Origin: Prochlorococcus sp. AG-335-A05
GTDB lineage: Bacteria > Cyanobacteriota > Cyanobacteriia > PCC-6307 > Cyanobiaceae
Assembly: GCA_003282425.1 (NCBI GenBank)
Contig: QBZF01000005.1
Coordinates: forward strand, 1 to 41,545
Reading direction: 5' to 3'
DNA length: 41,545 nucleotides
Of this stretch, positions 9,438 through 19,759 are shown piece by piece. A model generated the notes under the pieces. It was not told where the DNA came from, ran no database searches, and saw only the letters and a program-made list of their open reading frames with translations. The translations under genes and the position numbers were made by a program. Position 1 is the first letter of the stretch; every line of letters begins with the position of its first letter.

Positions 9438-9830
9438 TTACTTCTTAAATAAAAAATATTTCGAGCCTAAATAATTACTTAAGGCGCCAATAAATGCTCC
9501 TATCAACCAAGCAATCTTATAATTATCAATTAATCGACTTAAAAAAATAATTACTAGAGACATTTCTAAACCTCCTAAAAAATAAATTAAACAAAAAATA
9601 AAAAAAGATTTAATTATTTTTTTTTGTGAATTATCTCTAAAAACCCAAATCTTTGCAAAAACAAATGATGATAAAAGTCCTGTCGAGTAACCCAATAAGG
9701 AAGCAAATATTATGTTTTTAAAAATTAAATAAAATGAATTAAATACTAAGAAATTTATAAATGTTGCAATTAAACCTGAGATAAAAAATCTTAAAATTTG
9801 ATATTTATTTGCTTGAAAAATACTATTCAA
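9438..9830 (-). CDS. GtrA-family small membrane protein
   Basis: Four hydrophobic segments (FFISGLIATFINFLVF, IIFASLLGYSTGLLSSFVF, SFFIFCLIYFLGG, IAWLIGAFIGALSNYL) and the closing KYFLF match the GtrA/DPMS3 family. Those proteins are associated with moving or modifying polyprenyl-linked sugars. The ORF track starts at a TTG at 9938, but that overlaps the upstream gene by 76 bases. I prefer the TTG at 9830, giving MNSIFQANKYQILRF and a family-typical length of about 130. A GTG at 9890 is another option. No glycosyltransferase partner lies next to it, and none of the candidate starts has a Shine-Dalgarno sequence. The family call is fairly sure; the start is not. Confidence 0.75.
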   Translation of the reverse strand: MNSIFQANKYQILRFFISGLIATFINFLVFNSFYLIFKNIIFASLLGYSTGLLSSFVFAKIWVFRDNSQKKIIKSFFIFCLIYFLGGLEMSLVIIFLSRLIDNYKIAWLIGAFIGALSNYLGSKYFLFKK

Positions 9831-9862
9831 AATTTTTAAAATTTTACTAACGTCTTTGATCT

Positions 9863-10294
9863 TTAAGATATAAATCTTGCATAAAGCCACCTTATAAACG
9901 GACCCAAAATAGGAACGGGTCCAAAAGTAGGACCACAAAAATCAAAATAATCTCTGTGTTCTTGGATTAAGCCATTTTCAGAAAATATCAAACGTGTCGT
10001 GCCAGGATATATAAATTCTTTACCCATAATTTTTAAACCCATAGTCCATTCTACAAATCCATAGTTTCCACTAATAGATATTGCATGAGTTTCCAAATAA
10101 ACATCATCGCATCTTTTAACCAGCTTTTCTTGGGCCTCTACATAAGAATCTAATCCTTTCGTTTCCTGTGTTGGATCAATGAAGATAACATCCTCATTAT
10201 AAAACTCTGCCCACTTTGCTTTTGTTGGTGCATCTGCCCCATAGGGTTTAGTAAATAATCCTCTTAAATCCTCAATAGAAACAGTAAGTGGCAT
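9863..10294 (-). CDS. NTF2/SnoaL-like protein of unknown role
   Basis: 143 residues with the cone-shaped NTF2-like pattern: an N-terminal helix, WAEFYNEDVIFIDPTQETKG, a helix with VEAQEKLVKR, then strands YLETHAISISGNYGFVEWTMGLK, TTRLIFSENGLIQEHRDYFD. The D-P and H-R-D positions resemble polar-pocket residues of SnoaL and ketosteroid isomerase-type enzymes. The fold alone does not give a reaction. The protein ends in the hydrophobic GPFIRWLYARFIS. It is upstream of, and may overlap, the GtrA-like gene. No signal peptide is seen. Confidence 0.82.
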   Translation of the reverse strand: MPLTVSIEDLRGLFTKPYGADAPTKAKWAEFYNEDVIFIDPTQETKGLDSYVEAQEKLVKRCDDVYLETHAISISGNYGFVEWTMGLKIMGKEFIYPGTTRLIFSENGLIQEHRDYFDFCGPTFGPVPILGPFIRWLYARFIS

Positions 10295-10410
10295 TTAAAA
10301 ATTTATATTAATCTATTAATTATATTTCAAATTTTGTATTTTTAAAAAAGTAATCATTCAAATAATCTGATTTAGCAGAATAAAAGCCAACCAATTAATA
10401 CAGCTTAAAA

Positions 10411-10482
10411 AGCGGATGAAGAGATTCGAACTCTCGACATTCTCCTTGGCAAGGAGATGCTCTACCACTGAGCTACATCCGC
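10411..10482 (-). tRNA. tRNA-Gly (anticodon GCC)
   Basis: On the minus strand a full cloverleaf folds. The acceptor stem is GCGGATG/CATCCGC. The D arm is GCTC-AGTGGTA-GAGC. The anticodon stem is TCTCC/GGAGA with loop TTGCCAA (anticodon GCC). The T arm is GAGAG-TTCGAAT-CTCTT with one G-U pair. The discriminator base is U, as expected for bacterial glycine tRNA. The 3' CCA is not encoded, so it must be added after transcription. It lies alone between ribH and the NTF2-like gene. Confidence 0.96.
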
Positions 10483-10544
10483 ATAACTAGTTTATTTTAT
10501 CTTAAAAAAGGAATGAAATGAACAAAATCTTACTTTTTTTGAAA

Positions 10545-11021
10545 CTAATTTAAATTTTTGATTAAAGAACCCATCTCAATTGCTTGTAAAGCATAGTTCC
10601 AACCAAGGTTGTTTTTTATCCCAGCTCTTTCTAAAGCCTGTTGCATACTATCAGTAGTCAAAACACCAAAAATAATTGGGACATTATTTTCATATGAAAC
10701 TTGTGAAATTCCCTTACTAGCCTCAGAAATAACAACATCATAATGAGAAGTTTCTCCTCTAATAACAGCTCCAAGAGCAATTACAACGTCATAGTTAGAT
10801 TTTTTCAAAAGTGTTTTAGCTGCTATTGGCAGTTCAAATGATCCAGGAACCCAAACAATATCAAGTACATTACTTGTTTCTGAAGTATCTAAACCATGCC
10901 TTTTAAGACAATCAAGACACCCAGATAATATTTTATTAGTAATTAAATCATTAAATCTTGCTACAACTATACCTACTTTTAAAGTAGAAGCATTGGTAAA
11001 AGATCCCTCAAAGATAGTCAT
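10545..11021 (-). CDS. ribH: 6,7-dimethyl-8-ribityllumazine synthase
   Basis: Penultimate step of riboflavin synthesis: condenses the pyrimidinedione with 3,4-dihydroxy-2-butanone 4-phosphate. Family motifs are all present: ARFND (21-25), VPGSFELP (58-65), and [14 protein letters not shown] (84-97) with the catalytic histidine at 93. FGVLTTD follows. At 158 residues it has the standard length. It lies downstream of psbZ on the same strand across a 48-bp gap. No FMN riboswitch-like structure is visible upstream. Confidence 0.97.
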   Translation of the reverse strand: MTIFEGSFTNASTLKVGIVVARFNDLITNKILSGCLDCLKRHGLDTSETSNVLDIVWVPGSFELPIAAKTLLKKSNYDVVIALGAVIRGETSHYDVVISEASKGISQVSYENNVPIIFGVLTTDSMQQALERAGIKNNLGWNYALQAIEMGSLIKNLN

Positions 11022-11069
11022 TAAATTTTCTTTCTTATATATCTACACTCTCATGAAAAGGTACTAAGT

Positions 11070-11267
11070 TCAAACTAATGCTGAAACAATCCCTGTAGCA
11101 AAAACTAAAACGAGCCAAACTGCAGCAATAGAATATATTTTTCTTCTACTTTCTTTCTGTCCATCTTCAGTAGAAGGTTGAGTTACATATAAAACGGGAA
11201 CTCCTACTACCGCGATAAGAGAAGCAAATAAAAGAGCATTTACGAAGAAAAAATTAACTGCCTGCAT
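11070..11267 (-). CDS. psbZ: Photosystem II protein PsbZ (Ycf9)
   Basis: 65 residues with two transmembrane helices (about 5-27 and 44-64) joined by a short charged loop STEDGQKESRRKIY. The sequence FFFVNALLFASLIAVVGVPVLYVTQP and the second helix VWLVLVFATGIVS match PsbZ, a small peripheral core subunit of photosystem II that affects antenna coupling. This gene shows the organism is an oxygenic phototroph. It is divergent from mutS. A TATAAT lies 23-28 bp before its ATG. Confidence 0.95.
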   Translation of the reverse strand: MQAVNFFFVNALLFASLIAVVGVPVLYVTQPSTEDGQKESRRKIYSIAAVWLVLVFATGIVSALV

Positions 11268-11289
11268 GATTCAAACTTATTTTTAAAAT

Positions 11290-11295
11290 ATTATA
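11290..11295 (-). promoter_or_regulatory. Candidate psbZ -10 element (TATAAT)
   Basis: A perfect TATAAT on the minus strand, 23-28 bp upstream of the psbZ start, would give a very short leader. No convincing -35 hexamer is seen at the usual distance. Confidence 0.45.
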
Positions 11296-11410
11296 GATAC
11301 TATGATCTCATGAAAATGAATATTTTTTGAGAAAATTTACATACTTATAGTCAGTTTTAAAATGCAAAACTAAAATATGTTCCTAATATCTATTTAGAAA
11401 TAATAAAAAG

Positions 11411-14158
11411 ATGGAAGAAGATACGATAATTCAGAAGGATTTATTTGCAATTAATCATGAACTTAAACGCCCAAATAACTCAAGTCAAATTCCTAAAGAT
11501 TTATCTTCTGAAGCATTAAAAAAAGAGTCGCAGAAAAGGCCCAGAAAAAGAAAAAATTCTACTAATTTAATAAACAAATTCAAAAATAATTCAAATTCAG
11601 GAAGAAAGAATGATTGCATTAATGAAAAATCTTACAGTTATAAAACTGTTGAAAAACAAAAATTAACTCCAATTCTCAAACATTATGTGACATTAAAAGA
11701 AGAAAACAGCAATAGATTGTTGATGTATAGATTAGGTGACTTTTTTGAATGTTTTTTTGAAGATGCTGTATTCATATCTAACCTATTAGAAATAACCTTA
11801 ACGAGCAAAGATGCGGGTAAAGATATTGGTAAAATTCCTATGGCAGGAGTCCCTTATCATGCAATGGAGAGATACTGCTCCGAATTAATTAAAAAAAACC
11901 ATTCAGTAGTTATATGTGATCAATTAGAAAAAAGTACTGGAAATTACGGGACACCACTGAAAAGAGGAATAACAAGAATAATTACGCCAGGGACTGTAAT
12001 TGAAGAAGGGATGTTGGTTGCAAAAAAAAATAATTGGATAACTGCAATCCACTTATCAGAAAACATTTCAGAAGATTTATATGAATGGGGTATTTCAAGA
12101 GCTGATGTGAGTACAGGAGAATTATTAACAATGGAGGGAAAATCAATCTCTAAATTATTCGATGAAATTATTAAATTAGATACATCAGAAATCATCATAG
12201 GAAGCAATGAAGAGAAAAAGTTATTAGAAAACCAAAATCAACAAATTACATTTACTGTTACCCAAGAAACTTTTTTCAGTATTAATGAAGCATGTTCAAC
12301 TATAAAAAACTATTTTCAAATTCTTAGTTTAGAGGGTCTAGGACTCAAGAATTTAAATAATGCGACTAAAGCACTTGGTGGCTTACTAAATTATTTAGAA
12401 AAAATCAATCCTTCAAATTTAGAGAACAATTCTTCTTTAAAAATTTCTTTAGATTTCCCACAAATACAATTTCCAACAGATCATTTAATTATTGATTATC
12501 AAACTCAAAAAAATTTAGAAATAAAAAATACTCAAAGGGAAAATAATTATGCTGGTTCACTTCTATGGAGTATTGATAGAACCTATACCTGCATGGGTGC
12601 AAGATGTTTAAGAAGATGGATAGACTCTCCATTATTAAATATTGATGAAATTTATAAAAGACAAAATATTATTTCAAACTTTGCTGAGTCTAAAAAATTA
12701 CGGACAGATACCCAAAATATACTCAGAGCAATGGGCGACTTAGAGAGACTTTCAGGGAGAGCGTGTGCGGGGCATGCCAGTCCAAGAGATTTAATTGCAA
12801 TCTCAGAGGGGTTAAAAAAATTACCTAGATTAAAGTCAATTGTTGAATTATTTAAGTACGAAATCCCATCCTGGACGGATCAATTAAAAAATATTGATAA
12901 TGGGCTTTTAGAGTTAGCAGATCTAATAAGCTTCAAGTTAGTAGAAAATCCACCTTTAAATACTAGTGAAGGAGGCATTATCCATGATGGGGTTGATAAT
13001 GTGTTAGATGGCTTACGTAACTTAATAGACGACTACTCAGATTGGTTGAATCAAGAAGAATTAAAAGAAAGAAAAATTAGTAAAATATCAAATTTAAAAA
13101 TTCAATTCCATAAAAACTTTGGTTATTACATATCAATTAATAAATCTAAAGTTAATTTAGCACCTGCTCATTGGATTAAAAGGCAAACTCTTACTAATGA
13201 GGAAAGATATGTAACCACCGAAATCAAGAATAGAGAAAGTAAAATATTTCAAGTCAAAAATCGTGCGGCTGCTAAAGAATATGAATTATTTTGCGAGGTA
13301 AGAAATCTTGTATCTTCCAAAACCAAAAGGATTAGATCCGTAGCAAAAGCTATTGCCTGTATAGATGCATTGCTTGGTTTAGCAATTACATCATTAGAAA
13401 ATAATTTTATAAAACCGACTATTTCACCCATTACTAATTCAATAGACCATCAAAGCACAAAGATTATTGGAGGAAGGAATCCTATCGTTGAACAACTATT
13501 AACTAATAGAAAATTTATATCTAATGATATTTTGTTTAATAATAAGCAAAAATTAATAATATTAACTGGTCCAAATGCAAGTGGAAAGAGTTGCTTTATT
13601 AGACAAATAGGATTAATACAAATTCTTACTCAAATTGGAAGCTTCGTCCCTGCAAGCAAAGCCGATATTCAAATTGTAGATCGAATATTTACAAGAATTG
13701 GAGCCGTAGATGATCAATCAACTGGACAATCGACATTCATGGTAGAAATGTCAGAGACAGCATCAATACTAAATCAAGCGACATCAAACTCTCTTGTCTT
13801 ACTTGATGAGATAGGAAGAGGGACTTCTACTTTTGATGGACTATCCATAGCATGGTCAGTAAGTGAATATCTTGCAAAAAAAATTGTATGTAATACAATC
13901 TTTGCTACTCATTATCATGAACTAAATTATCTTAAAAATACAAATACAAACGTAGAAAATTTTCAGGTATTAGTAAAACAGAAGAAAGATCAACTATTTT
14001 TTTGTCATAAAATTGAAAAAGGTGGTGCGAACAAAAGTTATGGAATTGAAGCCGCTAAGTTAGCTGGGGTTCCTAAAGAAGTTATTATTAAAGCTAGATT
14101 AGTTTTAGATTATTTAGAAAAAAATAATCAGTTGAATTCTCAAATTAAAATTAAATAA
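11411..14158 (+). CDS. mutS: DNA mismatch repair protein MutS
   Basis: Recognises mispairs and small loops. The mismatch-reading F-x-E is F111-F-E113 in [11 protein letters not shown]. The ATPase has a P-loop GPNASGKS (about 719-726) instead of the usual GPNMGGKS, then ATHYHE and [14 protein letters not shown]. At 915 residues it has a basic, low-complexity N-terminal extension of about 75 residues. It ends shortly after the final helix ([17 protein letters not shown]), so it lacks the C-terminal tetramerisation and clamp-binding tail of E. coli MutS. The extension contains QKDLF near residue 8, a possible beta-clamp motif. It is divergent from psbZ and converges on cobH. Confidence 0.97.
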   Translation: MEEDTIIQKDLFAINHELKRPNNSSQIPKDLSSEALKKESQKRPRKRKNSTNLINKFKNNSNSGRKNDCINEKSYSYKTVEKQKLTPILKHYVTLKEENSNRLLMYRLGDFFECFFEDAVFISNLLEITLTSKDAGKDIGKIPMAGVPYHAMERYCSELIKKNHSVVICDQLEKSTGNYGTPLKRGITRIITPGTVIEEGMLVAKKNNWITAIHLSENISEDLYEWGISRADVSTGELLTMEGKSISKLFDEIIKLDTSEIIIGSNEEKKLLENQNQQITFTVTQETFFSINEACSTIKNYFQILSLEGLGLKNLNNATKALGGLLNYLEKINPSNLENNSSLKISLDFPQIQFPTDHLIIDYQTQKNLEIKNTQRENNYAGSLLWSIDRTYTCMGARCLRRWIDSPLLNIDEIYKRQNIISNFAESKKLRTDTQNILRAMGDLERLSGRACAGHASPRDLIAISEGLKKLPRLKSIVELFKYEIPSWTDQLKNIDNGLLELADLISFKLVENPPLNTSEGGIIHDGVDNVLDGLRNLIDDYSDWLNQEELKERKISKISNLKIQFHKNFGYYISINKSKVNLAPAHWIKRQTLTNEERYVTTEIKNRESKIFQVKNRAAAKEYELFCEVRNLVSSKTKRIRSVAKAIACIDALLGLAITSLENNFIKPTISPITNSIDHQSTKIIGGRNPIVEQLLTNRKFISNDILFNNKQKLIILTGPNASGKSCFIRQIGLIQILTQIGSFVPASKADIQIVDRIFTRIGAVDDQSTGQSTFMVEMSETASILNQATSNSLVLLDEIGRGTSTFDGLSIAWSVSEYLAKKIVCNTIFATHYHELNYLKNTNTNVENFQVLVKQKKDQLFFCHKIEKGGANKSYGIEAAKLAGVPKEVIIKARLVLDYLEKNNQLNSQIKIK

Positions 14159-14189
14159 TAATTTTCAATCAAATTATATAAAAATTAAT

Positions 14190-14813
14190 TTAAATAGTTT
14201 CTCTTAATAAGGCATTAACTGCTGCTGCGGCCATTGCAGCACCTCCTCTTGTAGAGTTCATAACAATTCTAGGATAATTAGTGTTGAGTAATTTATTTTT
14301 ACTTTGCATAACACCAATAAAACCTACAGGCATTCCAATAATTAAACTAGGAATCTGTTGTGAATTCTTTATAGTCTCTAATAAATTGACTAATGCAGTT
14401 GGAGAACTTCCAATAACAATAATTGGCGATTGACTTCCTGAATTTTTGGCAGATAATTCAAGCCAACCTTTTTCTATCCCATAAGCAGTTTTAGTCAACC
14501 CTGATAAATCTTTATCATTAAACCATTGTTTCGCCGAAACAACTGAGTTTCCGTTTGTATTTTTTGCCATTGATTTAATAGCTGCTGCAGCCATATCAGT
14601 ATCAGTCAATATTGGTGCTCCAGCTTTAAGAGATTTAACAGCTTTTTCACATGCTCCTTCACTAAACTCCAAAAGTTTCTGAATATTAAAATCACCTGAA
14701 GTATGCACTAATCTTTCTAAAACTTTACTTTCCAAGTAATTAAAATTATTTTCAATCAAATTAGATTTAATAAACCTAATACTTTCTAAAAAAATAGGAT
14801 GATCTTTTATCAT
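14190..14813 (-). CDS. cobH: Precorrin-8X methylmutase (CobH/CbiC)
   Basis: Moves a methyl group from C11 to C12 of the corrin ring to make hydrogenobyrinate or cobyrinate, a late ring-building step of cobalamin synthesis. The catalytic histidine is H37 in LVHTSGDF. The family motifs ILTDTDMAAA, IGMPVGFIG and the C-terminal NSTRGGAAMAAAAVNALL are present. At 207 residues it is the normal size. It is isolated from other cobalamin genes here, as expected for a scattered cyanobacterial pathway. It is divergent from holA (63-bp gap) and converges on mutS. Confidence 0.95.
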   Translation of the reverse strand: MIKDHPIFLESIRFIKSNLIENNFNYLESKVLERLVHTSGDFNIQKLLEFSEGACEKAVKSLKAGAPILTDTDMAAAAIKSMAKNTNGNSVVSAKQWFNDKDLSGLTKTAYGIEKGWLELSAKNSGSQSPIIVIGSSPTALVNLLETIKNSQQIPSLIIGMPVGFIGVMQSKNKLLNTNYPRIVMNSTRGGAAMAAAAVNALLRETI

Positions 14814-14850
14814 TAAAATTTAATTTATTTTATCTTAGAGAAAGCATAAT

Positions 14851-14856
14851 TATAAT
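14851..14856 (+). promoter_or_regulatory. Candidate holA -10 element (TATAAT)
   Basis: TATAAT followed by AGGGC lies 21-26 bp upstream of the holA ATG in the 63-bp gap to cobH. The -35 region is AT-rich with no clear hexamer. Confidence 0.4.
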
Positions 14857-14876
14857 AGGGCTTCTTTTTTGCAAAT

Positions 14877-15878
14877 ATGCCAATACAAATAATATGGGGA
14901 AATGATTTAAATGCTAGTAATAAGTTTATAAAAAAAATAATTGATGAAAAAGTATCCAAAACATGGGGAGAAATAAATATTAGTTATTTGAATGGTGATG
15001 ATGATAATCAAATAAAACAAGCATTTGATGAAATACTTACGCCTCCTTTGGGAGATGGGTCACGTGTAATTGTATTAAAAAATAACCCATTATTCACAAA
15101 GAAAAATGAAGAAATAAGACTCAAATTTGAAAAAATTTATCAAAACATTCCAAGTAACACTTACTTTCTTTTACAAAATTCAAAAAAACCAGATTCAAGA
15201 CTAAAAAGTACCAAATTTATTCAAAATTTAATAAAAAAAGGGTTAGTAATTGAAACCTCATTTTCATTGCCCGATATCTGGGATTTTGAAGGCCAGAAAA
15301 GATACGTAGAGGTCACCGCAAAGTCGATGAATATTCATCTAGGTAAAGGGACTGCTGATTTAATTATTAATTCAGTTGGAAATGATAGTTTTAACTTAAT
15401 GAGCGAATTAGCTAAAGCAAAGATATATCTATCTGCTTCGAATAATCATGAAAATAAAGAACTAATTTTAAAAAGTGATGATGTAAAAGAAATATTTAAT
15501 GATCATCAGTCAAATATTTTTAAAATAATCGATCATCTATTACATAATAGTATTTATGAGGGTCTTGTAGAAATCCATAATTTATTAAAAAAAGGAGAAC
15601 CTGCTTTAAGACTCAATGCGGGATTAATAAGTCAAATCAGAATGCATACCATAGTAAAATTACTTCATAAATCTGGTGAGCAAGATTTATTAAAAATATG
15701 CAAACTTGCAAATATATCTAACCCAAAAAGAATTTTTTTTATCCGTAAAAAAGTAAACAACACATCCTCAGCTTTCTTAATTAAATTGATGAGTAATTTA
15801 CTAGATATTGAATCATCACTAAAAAAAGGCAATAATCCTATTAATGTTTTTACGGAAAATCTCGTTAACTTAAGTTAA
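14877..15878 (+). CDS. holA: DNA polymerase III delta subunit
   Basis: Clamp-loader subunit that opens the beta clamp. The 333-residue protein has the HolA layout: a start strand IQIIWGNDLNASNKFIKKII without a functional P-loop, GDGSRVIVLKNNPLF, YFLLQNSKKPDSRLKSTKFI, and the collar domain with NIFKIIDHLLHNSIYEGLVEIHNLLKKGEPALRLNAGLISQIR. The segment NNPLF sits where E. coli delta carries its clamp-contacting S-L-F motif. It is 39 bp ahead of lysC on the same strand. The match is based on pattern, not a strict signature, but is good. Confidence 0.88.
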   Translation: MPIQIIWGNDLNASNKFIKKIIDEKVSKTWGEINISYLNGDDDNQIKQAFDEILTPPLGDGSRVIVLKNNPLFTKKNEEIRLKFEKIYQNIPSNTYFLLQNSKKPDSRLKSTKFIQNLIKKGLVIETSFSLPDIWDFEGQKRYVEVTAKSMNIHLGKGTADLIINSVGNDSFNLMSELAKAKIYLSASNNHENKELILKSDDVKEIFNDHQSNIFKIIDHLLHNSIYEGLVEIHNLLKKGEPALRLNAGLISQIRMHTIVKLLHKSGEQDLLKICKLANISNPKRIFFIRKKVNNTSSAFLIKLMSNLLDIESSLKKGNNPINVFTENLVNLS

Positions 15879-15917
15879 TCAAATATTAAGTTTGATAATT
15901 TATATTATGATTGAAAT

Positions 15918-17678
15918 ATGGCTTTATTAATCAAAAAATTTGGTGGCACTTCGGTTGGAGATATTACAAAAATTAAAGTTATTGCCCAAAATATTGTTCA
16001 AAGTAAAGAGGCTGGAAATGATATCGTCGTGGTTGTATCTGCAATGGGTAATTCTACAGATCACTTAAATAAGTTAGCAGAATCAATCAGCAAAAATCCC
16101 AATAGCCGAGAATTAGATATGCTTCTCTCTACAGGGGAGCAAGTAACTATGGCACTTCTATCAATGTCATTAAATGATTATGGAATTCCTGCAATATCTT
16201 TGACAGGTAGCCAAGTTGGAATTATTACTGAATCAATTCATGGGAAAGCAAGAATTCTAGATATCAGAACAGAACGAATACAAAACTATATTGATCAAGG
16301 TTATGTAGTAGTAGTTGCTGGGTTTCAAGGCTCCACGTTAAGTCATACTGGATCAATGGAAATAACAACTTTGGGAAGAGGGGGGTCAGATACTTCAGCA
16401 GTAGCACTCTCCACAGCATTAGGTGCAGAGACTTGCGAGATATATACAGATGTTCCTGGGGTTCTTACCACTGATCCAAGAATTGTACCTAGTGCAAAAT
16501 TATTAGATATTATTAGTTGTGAAGAGATGCTTGAGCTTGCAAGTGTTGGAGCTTCGGTACTTCATCCAAGAGCTGTAGAAATTGCTCGCAATTATGGAAT
16601 TAAATTATATGTGAAATCGAGTCAAACCCTATCAAATGGCACTCTTTTACATAGCAAAATAAAACCATTAGCTCTCAAAAGAGGAGGATTAGAATTAACA
16701 AAAACTGTTAATAGTCTTGAAGTATTAGAAAACCAAACCGTATTTAGTATTTCCAACCTACCTGACAACCCAGGAATTGCAGCTCAAATATTTGAAACAT
16801 TGTCTGAAGCAAGCATTAATGTTGATCTAATAATCCAAGCTACACATGATGGGAAAAGTAATGATATTGCATTTACAGTTAATGAGTTTGAGTTAACCAA
16901 AACAATTGATCAATGTAAATTGATAACAAATCAATTAGGTGGCGAATATAATTTCAAAACAAATATGACAAAGTTAAGTATTCAAGGAGCTGGAATAATG
17001 GGGAGACCAAGTGTATCGGCTGATTTATTTGATACTTTATCCCAAGCAAACATAAATGTAAGATTAATAGCTACCAGCGAAATCAAAGTCAGCTGCGTAA
17101 TTGATATTGACAATATTCCAAAAGCTATTAGATTTGTCGGTGAAAAATTTAAATTATCTGATAAACAAATATTTATAAATCCAGTAATTGAAAAAGAGGA
17201 TTTGCCTGAAGTAAGAGGAATTGCATTAGATAAAAATCAAGTTCAAGTAAGCATTCGGAACCTACCTGACAAACCCGGGGTGGCAGCTTCAATATGTTTA
17301 GCTCTAGCAGAGAATAATTTAATTTTTGATACTATTGTTCAATCTGAAAGGTTCACATCATTCAAAACCAAAGACATTAGTTTTACCATGAACAAACAAG
17401 ATAGAGAAAGAGCTAATACAATTTTCCACTCTTTAACAAAAAAATTACTAGGGTCATTTATCGAAGATGGACCAGCGATAGCTAAAGTAAGTACGGTTGG
17501 AGCTGGAATGGCATATAAAGTTGGAACAGCTGGGAAAATATTTAGAGCACTTGCTAATAAAAATATTAATATTGAAATGATTGCTACAAGTGAAATAAGA
17601 ACTTCTTGTATTGTTTTAGAGAAAGACTGCGACCAAGCAGTAAATGCCATTCATTCTTATTTCCAATTAGATAAATAA
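15918..17678 (+). CDS. lysC: Aspartate kinase (four-ACT cyanobacterial type)
   Basis: Phosphorylates aspartate, the entry step to lysine, threonine and methionine. The kinase domain starts with KFGGTSV (7-13) and contains TTLGRGGSDTSAVALS and EIYTDVPGVLTTDPRIV. After about residue 270 the protein has two ACT pairs: VFSISNLPDNPGIAAQIFETLSEA and LSIQGAGIMGRPSVSADLF, then VQVSIRNLPDKPGVAAS and VSTVGAGMAYKVGTAGKIF. This explains its 586 residues against about 400-450 for two-ACT enzymes. The ACT domains are expected to bind lysine or threonine for feedback control. asd and dapA, the next steps towards lysine, lie about 7 kb away. It converges on uvrB. Confidence 0.97.
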   Translation: MALLIKKFGGTSVGDITKIKVIAQNIVQSKEAGNDIVVVVSAMGNSTDHLNKLAESISKNPNSRELDMLLSTGEQVTMALLSMSLNDYGIPAISLTGSQVGIITESIHGKARILDIRTERIQNYIDQGYVVVVAGFQGSTLSHTGSMEITTLGRGGSDTSAVALSTALGAETCEIYTDVPGVLTTDPRIVPSAKLLDIISCEEMLELASVGASVLHPRAVEIARNYGIKLYVKSSQTLSNGTLLHSKIKPLALKRGGLELTKTVNSLEVLENQTVFSISNLPDNPGIAAQIFETLSEASINVDLIIQATHDGKSNDIAFTVNEFELTKTIDQCKLITNQLGGEYNFKTNMTKLSIQGAGIMGRPSVSADLFDTLSQANINVRLIATSEIKVSCVIDIDNIPKAIRFVGEKFKLSDKQIFINPVIEKEDLPEVRGIALDKNQVQVSIRNLPDKPGVAASICLALAENNLIFDTIVQSERFTSFKTKDISFTMNKQDRERANTIFHSLTKKLLGSFIEDGPAIAKVSTVGAGMAYKVGTAGKIFRALANKNINIEMIATSEIRTSCIVLEKDCDQAVNAIHSYFQLDK

Positions 17679-17691
17679 TTAATTAATTTAA

Positions 17692-19731
17692 TTAACTATT
17701 TCTAGATAATTTTTTCCTGAGTTTCTTAATTCTATCTCTAAGATTTGCTGCCTCTTCAAAATTTAATTCTTTTGCTGCATCTTTCATTTTATTTTCTAAC
17801 TTATCAATTAAACTGGGCATTTCATCCAGTAAACATTGATTATCTTTAGCATTTAGAATGTCATCTGTTTTATCACTTACAATATTTATCATATCTTTAG
17901 AGAATCCTCCAGTATCTAATTTTCTAGAAAGCTCTAAAAAAGATAATATTGAATTTTCTATTTTCTTACCTGCAGGTTTTGGAGTAATACCATTGATCTG
18001 ATTATATTTTTTTTGGATAGTTCTTCTTCTATCAGTTTCAGATATCGCTCTTTTCATTGATTGGGTAAAGTTGTCTGCATAAAGCAAAGCAACTCCTTCA
18101 ACATGTCTTGCCGCTCTTCCAATAGTTTGAATTAACGATCGCTCTGCTCTCAAAAAACCTTCTTTATCTGCATCTAAAATAGCCACTAAAGAAACCTCAG
18201 GCAGATCAAGTCCTTCCCTTAGCAAATTTACTCCTACTAGTACATCATATTCACCTAATCTAAGATCTTGAATAATCTCTATCCTTTCAATCGAATGAAT
18301 TTCAGAATGCAAATATCTCACTCTAACTTTATTATCCGATAAAAAATCTGTAAGATCTTCTGCCATCCTTTTTGTAAGAGTAGTAACAAGTACTCTTTGA
18401 TTCTTTTTAGCTCTAACTCTTATCTCTGATAAAAGATCATCTATTTGTCCATCACTAGGCCTTACATCAATGATGGGATCTAAAACGCCTGTCGGTCTAA
18501 TAACTTGTTCAATATACTGGCCTTCGCATTGATCCAACTCCCATTGGCCAGGCGTGGCACTAATAAACAATGTCTGTCTGGATTTTTCCCAAAATTCTTC
18601 ACACTTTAAAGGTCTATTATCTGCAGCACTCGGCAACCTAAAACCATGATCTATTAATACCTTTTTTCTAGCTTGGTCTCCGTTATACATTGCATGTAAT
18701 TGTGGGCATGTTACGTGACTTTCATCGACTACTAATAACCAATCTTTTGGGAAATAATCTATCAAACATTCCGGAGGAGTTCCTTCTTCTCTACCAGCCA
18801 AATGACGTGCATAATTTTCTACACCATTACAATATCCAACTTCTCTAAGCATTTCCAAATCATATTTTGTGCGTTGTTCTAAACGCTGCGCCTCCAACAA
18901 CTTTCCTTCATATGCAAATTTATCGAGTTGTTCTTTTAATTCACTTCTAATAGCACTAATTGCAGCCTCTAGTCTCTCTTTTGGAGTGACAAAATGCTTA
19001 GCTGGGTAAACACTCACTTGATCAAGACTCTCAAGAATCTCTCCAGTTAATGGATCAACAAATCTAATAGCCTCAATCTCATCTCCAAACAATTCAATTC
19101 TTATCAATCTATCTTCATAAGCTGGCCCAATTTCTAATACATCTCCTTTAATTCTAAATCTGCCTCTAGTAATTTCTACATCGTTTCTTGTATATTGATT
19201 ATCCACAAGTGCTCTTAGATAAGAACGTAAATCTATAGATTCACCAACAACAAATTTAACAGCAGCTTTTAAATATTCGCTTGGTATTCCTAGACCATAA
19301 ATACAACTAATTGATGCAACAACAATGACATCTTTCCTCTCAAATAAAGATCTAGTAGCCGAATGCCTAAGCATATCAATTTCTTCATTGATTGAAGCGG
19401 TTTTGGCTATGTATGTATCACTTACTGGAACATATGCTTCAGGCTGATAATAATCATAGTAAGAAATAAAGTATTCAACGGCATTTTTAGGAAAAAATTG
19501 CCTTAATTCATTGCATAATTGAGCTGCTAAAGTTTTATTATGAGCTAGGATAAGAGCTGGTCTTCCAGTTTGCTCGATTACATTAGCAATAGTGAAAGTT
19601 TTCCCAGTCCCAGTTGCCCCCAGAAGAGTCTGAAACTCTTTACCACTATTAACTCCTTGCACTAACTTTTGAATGGCTTTAGGTTGATCACCATTTGGTT
19701 CATAGGGTGCTTGAAGCTTATAGTTATTCAT
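17692..19731 (-). CDS. uvrB: Excinuclease ABC subunit B
   Basis: Damage-verification helicase of nucleotide excision repair; it works with UvrA and UvrC. Walker A is GATGTGKT (38-45). The beta-hairpin that inserts into DNA contains [12 protein letters not shown] (about 91-102). DESHVT and [12 protein letters not shown] are the helicase motifs. The C-terminal UVR motif is [24 protein letters not shown]. At 679 residues it has the usual length. It is preceded on the same strand by the ycf23-like gene (28-bp gap) and converges on lysC. Confidence 0.98.
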   Translation of the reverse strand: MNNYKLQAPYEPNGDQPKAIQKLVQGVNSGKEFQTLLGATGTGKTFTIANVIEQTGRPALILAHNKTLAAQLCNELRQFFPKNAVEYFISYYDYYQPEAYVPVSDTYIAKTASINEEIDMLRHSATRSLFERKDVIVVASISCIYGLGIPSEYLKAAVKFVVGESIDLRSYLRALVDNQYTRNDVEITRGRFRIKGDVLEIGPAYEDRLIRIELFGDEIEAIRFVDPLTGEILESLDQVSVYPAKHFVTPKERLEAAISAIRSELKEQLDKFAYEGKLLEAQRLEQRTKYDLEMLREVGYCNGVENYARHLAGREEGTPPECLIDYFPKDWLLVVDESHVTCPQLHAMYNGDQARKKVLIDHGFRLPSAADNRPLKCEEFWEKSRQTLFISATPGQWELDQCEGQYIEQVIRPTGVLDPIIDVRPSDGQIDDLLSEIRVRAKKNQRVLVTTLTKRMAEDLTDFLSDNKVRVRYLHSEIHSIERIEIIQDLRLGEYDVLVGVNLLREGLDLPEVSLVAILDADKEGFLRAERSLIQTIGRAARHVEGVALLYADNFTQSMKRAISETDRRRTIQKKYNQINGITPKPAGKKIENSILSFLELSRKLDTGGFSKDMINIVSDKTDDILNAKDNQCLLDEMPSLIDKLENKMKDAAKELNFEEAANLRDRIKKLRKKLSRNS

Positions 19732-19759
19732 TCAGCTAATAGCTTGATATTTTTCTATG

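Noticed and set aside
10545-11070. FMN or TPP riboswitch upstream of ribH or thiG
   Set aside because: The gap before ribH is 48 bp and the gap before thiG is 1 bp, too short for either aptamer, and no conserved core was seen.
15879-15917. ATCAAA...TTTGAT inverted repeat between holA and lysC
   Set aside because: The stem is only 6 bp with no G-C richness and no T-run. At this AT content it is expected by chance.
17679-17691. AATTAATTAATTTAATTAA palindromic stretch between lysC and uvrB as a bidirectional terminator
   Set aside because: It is simple AT repeat overlapping the stop codons, with no stable stem. I could not support a terminator call.
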